Shown: positions 7,613-15,636 of the stretch, piece by piece | How positions within the stretch are numbered: position 1 is the first letter of the stretch | Layout of the letters: every line of letters starts with the position of its first letter | Assembly: GCA_910578605.1 (NCBI GenBank) | Contig: CAJTQG010000021.1 | Span: 20,466-44,955, forward strand | Length of the DNA stretch: 24,490 nucleotides | Origin: an uncultured Lachnospiraceae bacterium | GTDB taxonomy: Bacteria > Bacillota > Clostridia > Lachnospirales > Lachnospiraceae | Reading direction: 5' to 3' | Notes under the pieces: generated by a model | Seen by the model: only the letters and a program-made list of their open reading frames with translations | Told to the model about the DNA's origin: nothing | The model's database searches: none | Position numbers and translations under genes: made by a program

Positions 7613-8122
7613 TCACCTTGAATCCTCACGTTTATATATGCGAAAATAATACTCCAAATCAAAATAGGTTTGCTCTTCCCCTTCCTGCACCATCCTCCAT
7701 TGGGGATGTCTGTCCAGATTATCCATATAAGTATCTGCCGCATAAGCAAAATCAATATAGGTAATATATGCCTTTGTACAGTAGGACAGCATCTGCCGAT
7801 AGATACTTTCTCCTCCTATCACAAAACATTCCTTTTGACTGTACTCTCCCCCTTTCCTCACTGCCTCCTCTATGCTGTTTACCACTATAGCTCCCTTTGC
7901 CTTCCACGCTTTATCTCGGCTTAGCACAATATTCACACGATCCTTAAGCCCCCCCTGCCCTCCTATGCTTTCCCATGTGCTTCTTCCCATAATCACAACA
8001 TGACCTGTTGTGATTTGTCTAAAAAAATCCATATCCTCAGGAATCCTTACAAGCAGCTGTCCCTTTGCTCCGATTCCCCAATTTTTATCTACTGCCGCCA
8101 CAATTGTCATACCCTTTTCCAT
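7613..8122 (-). CDS. folA: Dihydrofolate reductase
   Basis: A 169-residue NADPH-dependent enzyme that reduces dihydrofolate to tetrahydrofolate. Visible landmarks are IVAAVDKNWGIGAKGQLL (Met20-loop region), IPEDMDFFR with the catalytic acid at D30, VVIMGRSTWESIG, NIVLSR and FVIGGESIYRQML. Length is normal for a chromosomal DHFR. The ATG at 8122 has a GGAGGT ribosome site 5-6 bases upstream; the next in-frame ATG (codon 5) is less well placed. It follows hflX by 34 bases and is presumably co-transcribed with it. Together with folC it makes a small folate group interrupted by the lactonase gene. Confidence 0.96.
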   Translation of the reverse strand: MEKGMTIVAAVDKNWGIGAKGQLLVRIPEDMDFFRQITTGHVVIMGRSTWESIGGQGGLKDRVNIVLSRDKAWKAKGAIVVNSIEEAVRKGGEYSQKECFVIGGESIYRQMLSYCTKAYITYIDFAYAADTYMDNLDRHPQWRMVQEGEEQTYFDLEYYFRIYKREDSR

Positions 8123-8156
8123 CCAACACCTCCAATAATCCTACTATGACATACCT

Positions 8157-9428
8157 TTAATGCCCTAGTTTATGCCTCACTGCCTCGTAGATTTCCTTCG
8201 GCACATATGCCTGAACCTCTATGCCCTCCTCCGTGTACTCCTCCTTCAACAACTGACCGTATTTGCGTATTTGTTGAAGCTTTCCTGCCTCCGTAAAATC
8301 ATATAATTCCTGAATATATATTTTGGCATCCCGCAAAATACTTTCAATCTTTTCAAAAAGCTGTTCTAAGCCATCTCCCGTTTTCACGGAAATTTGAAAA
8401 GTTTCATCCGCCTTCAAATCCTTCAACACAGGTATTTCCTCCAGCTTGTCTATTTTATTGAAGGCTGTAATAATAGGCTTATCCTTTATTCCTAATTGTG
8501 TTAATGTCTCATACACAATATCCTGCTGTCTGTCCATCTGGGGATTAGAGCAATCAACAATATGCAAAATCATATCTGCATATTTTGCCTCCTCTAGTGT
8601 ACTGCGAAAAGCATCTATCAAATGATGGGGCAGTTTTCTAATAAATCCCACCGTATCTGTGAGCATAATCGTTTCACCGCTTTTTAGCCTTAATGCCCTT
8701 GTAGTAGTGTCTAGTGTGGCAAATAATTTATCTTCCTGCAGCACTTTTGCGTCTGTCACTTTATTTAACAGAGACGATTTTCCCGCATTGGTATACCCTA
8801 CAATGGCAATAACACAGGAGTTGCTTCTGCGCCTCTGCTGGCGCATTACATCCCTGTTTTGATTCATGCTTGTGATTTCCCTGCGAAGCTGGGCAATTCT
8901 TTCTTTAATTAAGCGCCGATCCATCTCTAACTTTTTCTCACCCGGACCTCTTGTTCCGATGCCCGCTCCCAACCTGGATAAAAAGCTTCTTGAACCGGCA
9001 AGCCTTGATTGACGGTACTTCAATTGGGCTAGCTCCACTTGAATCTTTCCTTCCCTTGTCACTGCATGGCGGGCAAAAATTTCCAAAATCACCAGCGTTC
9101 TGTCCATTATTTTACAATCCAGCTCCTCCTCAAGGTTTCTCAGCTGGGCTGGTGAAAGCTCATCGTCACAGACAATACCTGTAGCATTTTCCTGAGTAAT
9201 TAAGCTTTTTAACTCTTCTATTTTTCCCTTTCCAATATAGGTTCCCGGATGAATTGCCTCTCTGTTTTGCACAAGCATTCCAACTGACAACGCCCCTGCC
9301 GTTTTAACCAAATCCTCCAACTCATCCAAGGATTCCTCTGTCTCCCTCTCATCTCCAAGACACACCCCAACTAAAATCACTTTTTCCTTCTCTTCTTTTA
9401 TCTCATATAACTTTTCCAATTTATTCAC
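8157..9428 (-). CDS. hflX: GTPase HflX (ribosome-associated)
   Basis: A 423-residue translational GTPase-like protein; relatives bind the 50S subunit and split stalled or hibernating ribosomes under stress. The N-terminal HflX domain includes HPGTYIGKGKIEEL (60-73) and the glycine-rich GAGIGTRGPGE (154-164). The G domain has the P-loop GYTNAGKSS (211-219), LFATLDTTTR (switch I), DTVGFIRKLP (G3) and NKID (G4), followed by a C-terminal domain. The frame opens with a GTG at 9428; upstream is an in-frame stop and only a close AGGA, so initiation may be weak or could use a TTG three codons on. It sits 45 bases after the pdaA-like gene and 34 before folA. Confidence 0.95.
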   Translation of the reverse strand: MNKLEKLYEIKEEKEKVILVGVCLGDERETEESLDELEDLVKTAGALSVGMLVQNREAIHPGTYIGKGKIEELKSLITQENATGIVCDDELSPAQLRNLEEELDCKIMDRTLVILEIFARHAVTREGKIQVELAQLKYRQSRLAGSRSFLSRLGAGIGTRGPGEKKLEMDRRLIKERIAQLRREITSMNQNRDVMRQQRRRSNSCVIAIVGYTNAGKSSLLNKVTDAKVLQEDKLFATLDTTTRALRLKSGETIMLTDTVGFIRKLPHHLIDAFRSTLEEAKYADMILHIVDCSNPQMDRQQDIVYETLTQLGIKDKPIITAFNKIDKLEEIPVLKDLKADETFQISVKTGDGLEQLFEKIESILRDAKIYIQELYDFTEAGKLQQIRKYGQLLKEEYTEEGIEVQAYVPKEIYEAVRHKLGH

Positions 9429-9473
9429 ATCCTGTCTATTGTTTTATTTCCCAGCTTTCCAATGTTGTACACT

Positions 9474-10448
9474 TTATTTCTCATATTTTACAAAATGATA
9501 CCCTTCCTCCCTGGCCGACGCCACAAAATCTTCCAATATAGCAGCATTGGTAGCAGATACAGCATGGAGCAGATAAATCGCACCATTATGTATTCTATCC
9601 TTCACCTTCTTTAAAGCTGCCGATTTCTCCATCTGATTGTCCGGATCCCAGTCTGCATAGGCAAAGCTCCAAAATACACTGCGGTATCCCAACTGTTGAA
9701 GAAGGGCAAGGGACTGTTCCGAATAAATCCCTGCCGGAAAACGAAACAGGTACATAGAATAGTTAAATTTCTCCTGGACATATTCATGAAGCTGTACAAT
9801 CTCCTGCTCCTGCTCCTCCAAGGACAGGGACGGAATACCGGCGCTTGGGTGAGTTACACTGTGAGCCCCAACAACATGCCCCTCCTGAATCATCCGTTCT
9901 ACCAAAGCCGGCTCCTTCTTCACATAATCCATTGTGACAAAAAACACTGCCGGACATTCTGCTGCCTTTAACCCATCCAAAATTTTAGATGTATATCCAT
10001 TTTCATAGCCCTCGTCAAAGGTTAAATATATGTTTTTATCCTCCGTCTCCTTCACAAAATCCGCATCATATTTTCCATATAAACCCTGGTATTCCACCGC
10101 ACTGATAGGGCGATTCTGATCATCCATATTCGTCCCCTGGCCCCAAGAATACACTTTGTCGGGCAATTTACTCAACGTCTTCAAATCAGCTTTAGGCAAT
10201 TTCTCCATATTGGATACCTGATCTTTCTTTGTCACATTCTTGTTATCTTTGTCTTCGTCCTTCTTGTCATTTTTCTCTAAACCATCTACCAGCTCCCCAT
10301 TTTGAGCTGTATTCTCTTCCTCCCCTGCATTATGCTGCGTCTGAACACTGCTATCCTCCTGAGGCGGACGATTGTCCTTAGATTTACTGCATGCCCCAGC
10401 TAACAACATACACCCTGTCAATCCTGCTATTGCTATCATTTTTTTCAT
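9474..10448 (-). CDS. PdaA-like polysaccharide deacetylase lipoprotein
   Basis: A 324-residue exported protein with a lipoprotein-type signal peptide: KK, a hydrophobic stretch, then LLAGAC with Cys20 as the likely lipidated residue (an LTGC motif at Cys13 is the alternative). A long, charged, disordered linker of about 75 residues follows. The NodB domain resembles PdaA of Bacillus (delta-lactam/N-acetylmuramic acid deacetylase of spore cortex): IYLTFDEGYENGY (catalytic Asp145), the zinc pair HSVTH (His196 and His200), RFPAGIYSE and AIYLLHAVS. The second residue of the acidic pair is Glu here, where NodB has Asp and PdaA usually Asn. A GTG at 10451 adjoins the ATG at 10448, and AGAGGT serves either. 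It probably remodels peptidoglycan outside the membrane, but PdaA-like proteins outside spore cortex are also known. Confidence 0.9.
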   Translation of the reverse strand: MKKMIAIAGLTGCMLLAGACSKSKDNRPPQEDSSVQTQHNAGEEENTAQNGELVDGLEKNDKKDEDKDNKNVTKKDQVSNMEKLPKADLKTLSKLPDKVYSWGQGTNMDDQNRPISAVEYQGLYGKYDADFVKETEDKNIYLTFDEGYENGYTSKILDGLKAAECPAVFFVTMDYVKKEPALVERMIQEGHVVGAHSVTHPSAGIPSLSLEEQEQEIVQLHEYVQEKFNYSMYLFRFPAGIYSEQSLALLQQLGYRSVFWSFAYADWDPDNQMEKSAALKKVKDRIHNGAIYLLHAVSATNAAILEDFVASAREEGYHFVKYEK

Positions 10449-10724
10449 CACTCATATACCTCTCTTCCATATCTGTCCCATCCGAGTCCTATCTTACTAT
10501 GATTATCACAATACCTTGTGTTCCATTGGTTTAATTTAACCGAAACAAAATAAGATAATTCATGAACTACAGATATTATTTTATAATACATTATATTATC
10601 CCCAAATTATACCATATGCATTATTATTTTGCACACAAAAAAGATTTGGATATTTTTATCTTACATGATTAAATGGAACTGAAACACAAAAACTAAAAAT
10701 ATTCTCATATAACTCATATAACAA
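10449..10724. other. Leader and promoter region of the pdaA-like gene
   Basis: A/T-rich gap without a gene. It holds an extended -10 promoter at 10606-10614 for the minus-strand gene, giving a leader of about 150 bases. The leader contains a near-palindrome GGTTTAATTTAACC (10528-10541, one mismatched pair) that might be an operator. No RNA family was recognised. Confidence 0.5.
10606..10614 (-). promoter_or_regulatory. Extended -10 promoter (TGGTATAAT) of the pdaA-hflX-folA group
   Basis: The minus strand shows TGG-TATAAT, a perfect -10 with the TGn extension. The position 17 bases upstream, GTGCAA, is a poor -35. Extended -10 promoters can work without a good -35. It is the only convincing promoter I find upstream of pdaA, hflX and folA. 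Confidence 0.55.
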
Positions 10725-10759
10725 GGAAGCCGCCACTAAAACAAATAGTGACGGCTTCC
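10725..10759 (-). terminator. Rho-independent terminator after fucO
   Basis: A 14-bp stem with one G-T wobble: GGAAGCCG.CACTA arms at 10725-10738 and 10746-10759, with a 7-base loop. It lies about 57 bases downstream of the fucO stop. The T-tract on the minus strand (TTGTTATAT) is modest. It separates fucO from the pdaA-like gene. Confidence 0.75.
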
Positions 10760-10816
10760 TATATTTTATCTATTCCAGCATGAGTAAACACAAAATAAAA
10801 ATATTAAAACATATGA

Positions 10817-11965
10817 TTACAATAAGCTCTCATACAATTTTGTAATATCCTCCACGCTTGTCTCCTTTGGATTGCCAGGACGACAAGCATCATCATATGC
10901 TGATTGAGCTAAGAATGGAATATCCTCCTTCTTCACAATCTCCTTTAAATTCTGAGGAATCCCTACATCAAGTGATAACTTTTGTACTGCATCAATGGCA
11001 GCTTTTCTGTATTCCTCCACGCTCATATTCTCTGTTCCCTTCACACCCATAGCCTGAGCGATATATTTATACTTATCCCCTGTAGCATCTGCATTGTACT
11101 CCATAACCGTAGGCAAAATAATAGCATTTGCCACTCCATGAGGCGTATCATACAGCGCGCCTAGAGGATGTGCCATTGAATGAACAATTCCTAATCCTAC
11201 ATTAGAAAAGCCCATACCTGCAACATATTGTCCCAGTGCCATTCCCTCTCTTCCCTCTGGTGTATTATCCACTGCACCTCGAAGGGAACGTGAAATAATC
11301 TCAATAGCTTTTAAATGGAACATATCTGACAATTCCCATGCCCCTGCTGTAATATATCCCTCAATGGCGTGTGTCAAAGCATCCATGCCAGTGGCTGCTG
11401 TAAGTCCCTTTGGCATAGACGCCATCATATCAGAATCCACAAATGCCACTACAGGAATATCATGAGGGTCCACACATACCATCTTTCGGTTCTTCTCCAC
11501 ATCAGTAATTACATAATTGATAGTAACCTCAGCTGCGGTTCCTGCTGTGGTTGGCACTGCAAAAATCGGCACAGCAGGGTTCTTTGTAGAAGCTACCCCC
11601 TCTAAACTTCTTACATCTGCAAAATCTGGATTGGTGATAATAATACCGATGGCCTTAGCCGTATCCATAGAAGAGCCGCCGCCAATGGCAACAATGTAAT
11701 CTGCCCCAGATGCCTGAAAAGCCTTGACACCAGTCTGTACATTTTCAATGGTGGGATTTGGTTTAATATTAGAGTAAACCTCATAGACAAGACCTGCGCC
11801 GTCCAATACATCCAGCACCTTTTTCGTCACTCCAAACTGGATTAAATCTGGATCAGAGCACACAAATGCTTTTGAAAAGCCTCTTCCCTTGGCCTCTGGT
11901 GCAATATTTTCTATTGCCCCTGCTCCGTGATAAGATGTTTCATTCAAGATAAAACGATTTGCCAT
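10817..11965 (-). CDS. fucO: Lactaldehyde reductase / 1,2-propanediol oxidoreductase (Fe-dependent alcohol dehydrogenase)
   Basis: A 382-residue group III iron-dependent alcohol dehydrogenase. It follows E. coli FucO nearly residue for residue from MANRFILNET through IAIGGGS-type nucleotide binding (GGGSSMDTAKAIG, 95-107), FAVPTTAGTAAEVTINYVITD, and the metal site D195, H199 (MDALTHAIEGYIT), H262 (VHSMAHPLGA) and H276 (TPHG). FucO reduces L-lactaldehyde to 1,2-propanediol with NADH in fucose or rhamnose fermentation; other short alcohols or glycerol-type substrates are possible. The frame extends two codons to a TTG, but the ATG at 11965 has GGAGG 9 bases upstream and matches the FucO N-terminus. 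No fucose or rhamnose gene is nearby. It lies 83 bases after a feoAB gene, with a palindrome in between, and ends at its own terminator. Confidence 0.92.
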   Translation of the reverse strand: MANRFILNETSYHGAGAIENIAPEAKGRGFSKAFVCSDPDLIQFGVTKKVLDVLDGAGLVYEVYSNIKPNPTIENVQTGVKAFQASGADYIVAIGGGSSMDTAKAIGIIITNPDFADVRSLEGVASTKNPAVPIFAVPTTAGTAAEVTINYVITDVEKNRKMVCVDPHDIPVVAFVDSDMMASMPKGLTAATGMDALTHAIEGYITAGAWELSDMFHLKAIEIISRSLRGAVDNTPEGREGMALGQYVAGMGFSNVGLGIVHSMAHPLGALYDTPHGVANAIILPTVMEYNADATGDKYKYIAQAMGVKGTENMSVEEYRKAAIDAVQKLSLDVGIPQNLKEIVKKEDIPFLAQSAYDDACRPGNPKETSVEDITKLYESLL

Positions 11966-12020
11966 ATGCAAAATCCTCCTTTATTTATAAATTTAGCACT
12001 ATCTACATATAATCTATTGT

Positions 12021-12038
12021 ATCACAAAACATTGTGAT
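12021..12038. promoter_or_regulatory. Palindrome ATCACAA-AACA-TTGTGAT upstream of fucO
   Basis: A perfect 7-bp inverted repeat with a 4-base centre in the 83-base gap between feoAB and fucO, about 56 bases before the fucO start. It is too A/T-rich and short to be a convincing terminator for feoAB. Size and symmetry fit a dimeric regulator such as a Crp/Fnr-family protein, but the half-site is not a match I can name with confidence. Confidence 0.35.
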
Positions 12039-12047
12039 TATCCAGGC

Positions 12048-14411
12048 TCAAATACTGGCTATGGCAAAGACAATAAAAGCACAAAGCCAGGCAATAAAAC
12101 ACTGTTCTAATACCATAAATGCCGCCCACTTTCCTCCCAACTCCCTTCGCACGGATGCCACAGCCGCCACACAAGGGGTGTACAGCAGACAAAACACAAG
12201 CAAACTCAATGCCGCCGCAGGTGTAATAGTAGCTGTCAATGCCTGAATGGAGCCAAACAGCACCGTGATAGTAGATACTACACTTTCCTTTGCCATAAAT
12301 CCTGTCAGAAGCGCTGTGGAGATTCTCCAATCCCCAAAGCCCAGGGGGGCAAATATAGGAGCGATTCCTCCCGCCAGAACAGCCAGTATACTATCCTTAG
12401 AGTCGGACACCACATTTAATCTTAAATCAAATGTCTGTAAAAACCAGATTAAAATAGTGGCAATAAAAATAACGGTAAATGCCTTTCGCAAAAAGTCCTT
12501 TGCCTTCTCCCAGAGAAGCTGGCTGACATTTCTCATCCCTGGAAGACGATAGTTAGGCAGCTCCATCACAAAGGGAACCGCCTCACCTTGAAATTTAAAC
12601 TTGCGCATAAACAGTGCCACTAAAATTCCAACTACAATTCCTCCAAAATATAAGCCTACCATCACAAGCCCTGCATGGTTAGGAAAGAAGGCGGAAGTCA
12701 AAAACGCATAAATCGGAAGCTTGGCAGAACAGCTCATGTAAGGAGTCATCAATATTGTCATCTTCCTGTCCCTCTCAGAGGGGAGAGTTCTGCTTGCCAT
12801 CACACTAGGAACACTACATCCAAAGCCTATAAGCATTGGCACAATGCTGCGCCCAGACAATCCGATCTTGCGGAGCAGCTTATCCATCACAAATGCCACC
12901 CTTGCCATATATCCGCTGTCCTCCAAAAGTGATAGAAAGAAAAACAAAGTGACAATTGTGGGCAAAAAGCCAATCACACTTCCAACACCGCTGCAGATGC
13001 CATCCATAATAAGAGACTGGAGCACTTGATTTACACCCCCTGCCTGAAGCGTCTGCCCAATTCCTGCAACTACCCAGTCAACACCCCTACTTAACAAATC
13101 GGAAAGCCACGCCCCTATTAAATGAAAGGTAAGGAAAAACACCAACGCCATAATTCCCACAAATGCGGGAATTGCTGTATATTTCCCTGTTAAAATCCTG
13201 TCAATTCTGCCGCTTCTTACATGCTCCCTGCTCTCCCTTGGCTTTACAACCGTCTTATCACATATTTTGCGTATAAAGGTAAAGCGCATATCTGCCATAG
13301 CTGCCGCCCGGTCCAGTCCCCTCTCCCTCTCCATCTGCACAATAATATGCTCTAAAGTCTCCTGCTCATTCTCATCTAAGCTCAATCCCTTCAAAATTCC
13401 CCTGTCTCCTTCTGCCAGTTTCGCTGCCACAAACCTCACCGGAACCTCCGCCTTCATAGCATGATCCTCAATCAAATGCATAATACTATGAAGACAGCGA
13501 TGTACCGCGCCCCCATTATCATCCGCTTCACAGAAATCCTGTCTTCCCGGCTTCTCCTGGTATTTTGCCACATGCACAGCATGATCTATCAATTCTTGAA
13601 TTCCCTCATTTTTTGCCGCCGATATGGGAATCACAGGTATTCCCAACAGATTCTCCAGCTCATTTACCCGAACATAGCCTCCGTTCTCCCTCACCTCATC
13701 CATCATATTTAACGCTAACACCATTGGAATATCCAACTCTAGAAGCTGCATCGTTAGATAAAGATTTCTCTCCATGTTGGTGGCATCCACAATATTGATA
13801 ATACCTGTAGGATGCTCATTCAGCAGAAAATGCCTTGTTACAATCTCTTCACTAGAGTAAGGAGACATGGAGTATATACCCGGCAAATCTGTCACCAATG
13901 TATTATCATGACCTTTAATTCCCCCATCCTTTCTGTCTACCGTAACTCCTGGGAAATTCCCCACATGCTGATTTGCCCCTGTGAGCTGATTAAACAATGT
14001 AGTTTTTCCACAATTTTGATTGCCTGCTAGAGCAAAAGTTAAAACTTGGCTGTCTGGCAGCGGATGCTCCTCTGCCTTCACATGAAACCTTCCTCCCTCC
14101 CCCAATCCAGGATGCTCCGCATCTCTATATTTACCAGCTCCCGCATCCTCATTATAGGCTTTATTATTATCAACTATAGATTCTATATATACATTTTCCA
14201 CCTCTATATTTTCACAGTCAGCTAAGCGCAATGTCAGCTCATAGCCTTGTATACGCACTTCTACCGGATCACCCATAGGTGCATATTTCACCATTGTCAC
14301 CGCAGCTCCAGGAATCATACCCATATCCAGAAAATGCTGGCGCAGTCCCTGTTCTCCTCCTACGGAAACAATAACAGCCGTTTTTCCAATCGGAATCTCT
14401 TTTAATGTCAT
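12048..14411 (-). CDS. feoB: FeoA-FeoB fusion ferrous iron transporter
   Basis: A 787-residue protein with a FeoA-like SH3 domain (about 1-72; TLKEIPIGK..., MGMIPGAAV, MGDPVEVRIQGYELTLR) joined by a flexible linker (about 73-122) to a full FeoB. The G domain has G1 GNQNCGKT (130-137), FPGVTVDRKDGG, DLPGIYS (175-181) and LNMMD. The permease carries EDSGYMARVAFVMD, GFGCSVPSVMASR and CSAKLPIYAF. It differs from the FeoB at 1-2403 by its fusion and by lacking the long insertion after the first membrane helix. The ATG has an AAGGAG ribosome site at good spacing. The upstream gap contains a repeated AACTATAATT element. Two FeoB types in one window suggests they serve different iron conditions or metals; that is inference. 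Confidence 0.96.
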   Translation of the reverse strand: MTLKEIPIGKTAVIVSVGGEQGLRQHFLDMGMIPGAAVTMVKYAPMGDPVEVRIQGYELTLRLADCENIEVENVYIESIVDNNKAYNEDAGAGKYRDAEHPGLGEGGRFHVKAEEHPLPDSQVLTFALAGNQNCGKTTLFNQLTGANQHVGNFPGVTVDRKDGGIKGHDNTLVTDLPGIYSMSPYSSEEIVTRHFLLNEHPTGIINIVDATNMERNLYLTMQLLELDIPMVLALNMMDEVRENGGYVRVNELENLLGIPVIPISAAKNEGIQELIDHAVHVAKYQEKPGRQDFCEADDNGGAVHRCLHSIMHLIEDHAMKAEVPVRFVAAKLAEGDRGILKGLSLDENEQETLEHIIVQMERERGLDRAAAMADMRFTFIRKICDKTVVKPRESREHVRSGRIDRILTGKYTAIPAFVGIMALVFFLTFHLIGAWLSDLLSRGVDWVVAGIGQTLQAGGVNQVLQSLIMDGICSGVGSVIGFLPTIVTLFFFLSLLEDSGYMARVAFVMDKLLRKIGLSGRSIVPMLIGFGCSVPSVMASRTLPSERDRKMTILMTPYMSCSAKLPIYAFLTSAFFPNHAGLVMVGLYFGGIVVGILVALFMRKFKFQGEAVPFVMELPNYRLPGMRNVSQLLWEKAKDFLRKAFTVIFIATILIWFLQTFDLRLNVVSDSKDSILAVLAGGIAPIFAPLGFGDWRISTALLTGFMAKESVVSTITVLFGSIQALTATITPAAALSLLVFCLLYTPCVAAVASVRRELGGKWAAFMVLEQCFIAWLCAFIVFAIASI

Positions 14412-14449
14412 TGCAAATCTCCTTATGTTTCCTTGTCTACTAACTACTA

Positions 14450-14488
14450 AACTATAATTATCCTATTCCTTTTTAGATAACTATAATT
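14450..14488. repeat. Direct repeat AACTATAATT in the feoAB upstream region
   Basis: AACTATAATT occurs at 14450-14459 and 14479-14488, 29 bases apart, in the leader of the feoAB fusion gene. The minus strand reads GATAAT-TATAGT around the first copy, loosely like the NATWAT hexamers of Fur sites. This could be an iron-responsive operator, but A/T richness makes chance repeats likely. No clear -35/-10 pair with good spacing was found here. Confidence 0.35.
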
Positions 14489-14598
14489 GTTTTCTATTTT
14501 ACAATATACAAATTTTTTCGCAACAGGAAATATAAATTTTCCTATTTTTGCTCTATTAGCATCGGAGTAAATCCAGAACAAAATGTAAACTTTTTCTC

Positions 14599-14627
14599 TT
14601 GAGGCTTCTTGGAAAATATGATACACT
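14599..14627 (+). promoter_or_regulatory. Probable promoter of the hemerythrin gene
   Basis: TTGAGG (14599-14604), 17 bases, TACACT (14622-14627), each 4 of 6 to the vegetative consensus. It lies about 40 bases before the start codon of the plus-strand gene. Confidence 0.5.
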
Positions 14628-14668
14628 GAATAAACATAATATTTCGTGATAAAAAAGGAGATTTCATC

Positions 14669-15574
14669 ATGAATGAAGTGAAATGGAATAATCGATTTAA
14701 CCTAGGAGTTGAAAGCATTGACAAAATGCATCAAAGGCTATTTTCCATTGTGGGCAAGCTTATCGCACTTAACGAGGATGAGGCAAAGCAGCAGCACGCA
14801 TGTCGGGAAGGCATTAAATATTTTAAAAGCTACACCTTAAAACATTTTGCCGAGGAGGAAAGCTACATGAAAACTCTTCATTATATTGGACATGATTTAC
14901 ATAAAAGCTTACATGACGATATGCGCTTCAACACTCTTCCTGCCCTTGAAAAAGAATTGGAAGAACAAAATTATTCTCCTGAATCTGTCCGGCATTTTAT
15001 AGGTATCTGTATAGGTTGGCTCAATGGACATATTATGATTGAGGATTATGCTATAACAGGCCGCACAACAAACAGATGGATATACAACCCGTCGGAGGAC
15101 AAGCTCGCCGCCATGGAAAAGGCTATTATGCAAGCTACCGAGGAACTGTTCCGCTCAAAGCCGGAACTTATCAGCAAACATTACAGCGGTGAAGATTTTT
15201 CCTCCAAAAATAAGCTTTGTTACCGCTTGACTTATATTGCTCAAGATAAAAAAAGAATTCAAATTTTTATCGTTTATGAGGAATGGATGGCTCTGCACAC
15301 TCTGAGCGCCTTACTTGGCAAGGAAATTAAAAAAGCAGATAAAACCGTACTGTATGCTATTAAAGTTCTCTCCCAACAATTTACAGAGCGTATCGGAGTT
15401 CATTTCCAACTTTTAAACGATTACAAATTAGAAAAAATAGATATGCTCACCTTTGATCAGCTTCTTAGAACATTTGACAAGGAATATCCACCCTACAGCC
15501 TGCTTTTTAGAGCCGAGAACAGCGGATATTTTGCATTCTGCGTCAAATATCTGAAAGCCCCTAAAACAAAATAG
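14669..15574 (+). CDS. Bacteriohemerythrin with extra C-terminal domain (possibly CheX-like)
   Basis: A 301-residue cytosolic protein. Residues 1-130 form a hemerythrin domain with all seven diiron ligands in place: H21 (IDKMHQRLF), H59 and E63 (LKHFAEEE), H78 and H82 (HKSLH), H121 and D126 (NGHIMIED). Such domains bind O2 (or NO) reversibly. Residues about 165-301 are a second domain that I do not firmly recognise. The order, hydrophobic strands then LSALLGKEIKKADKTVLYAIKVLSQQFTERIG, vaguely recalls CheX/CheC-type phosphatase helices, but the key motif is not clear. The ATG has an AAGGAG ribosome site 7 bases upstream. It is convergent with the hybrid histidine kinase gene and shares a hairpin with it. 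A link between oxygen sensing and that kinase is inference. The family call for the N-terminal half is firm. Confidence 0.88.
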   Translation: MNEVKWNNRFNLGVESIDKMHQRLFSIVGKLIALNEDEAKQQHACREGIKYFKSYTLKHFAEEESYMKTLHYIGHDLHKSLHDDMRFNTLPALEKELEEQNYSPESVRHFIGICIGWLNGHIMIEDYAITGRTTNRWIYNPSEDKLAAMEKAIMQATEELFRSKPELISKHYSGEDFSSKNKLCYRLTYIAQDKKRIQIFIVYEEWMALHTLSALLGKEIKKADKTVLYAIKVLSQQFTERIGVHFQLLNDYKLEKIDMLTFDQLLRTFDKEYPPYSLLFRAENSGYFAFCVKYLKAPKTK

Positions 15575-15636
15575 ACTTATTTTCATAAACCTTAAAGACT
15601 TTTTCTTTATTGGCTAAGTTTCCCATAAAGCGAGAA

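Noticed and set aside
7522..7755. A small minus-strand gene in the gap after folA
   Set aside because: It overlaps the 3' end of folA in another frame, covers the lactonase promoter, and has no ribosome site or family likeness.
12021..12038. A Rex or Crp operator
   Set aside because: The arms are ATCACAA outward, the reverse of the TTGT...ACAA order of Rex sites and of TGTGA...TCACA for Crp, so no named regulator is claimed.
12022..12330. An alternative minus-strand frame overlapping the 3' end of feoAB
   Set aside because: It lies in another frame of the conserved permease region and lacks any family signature.
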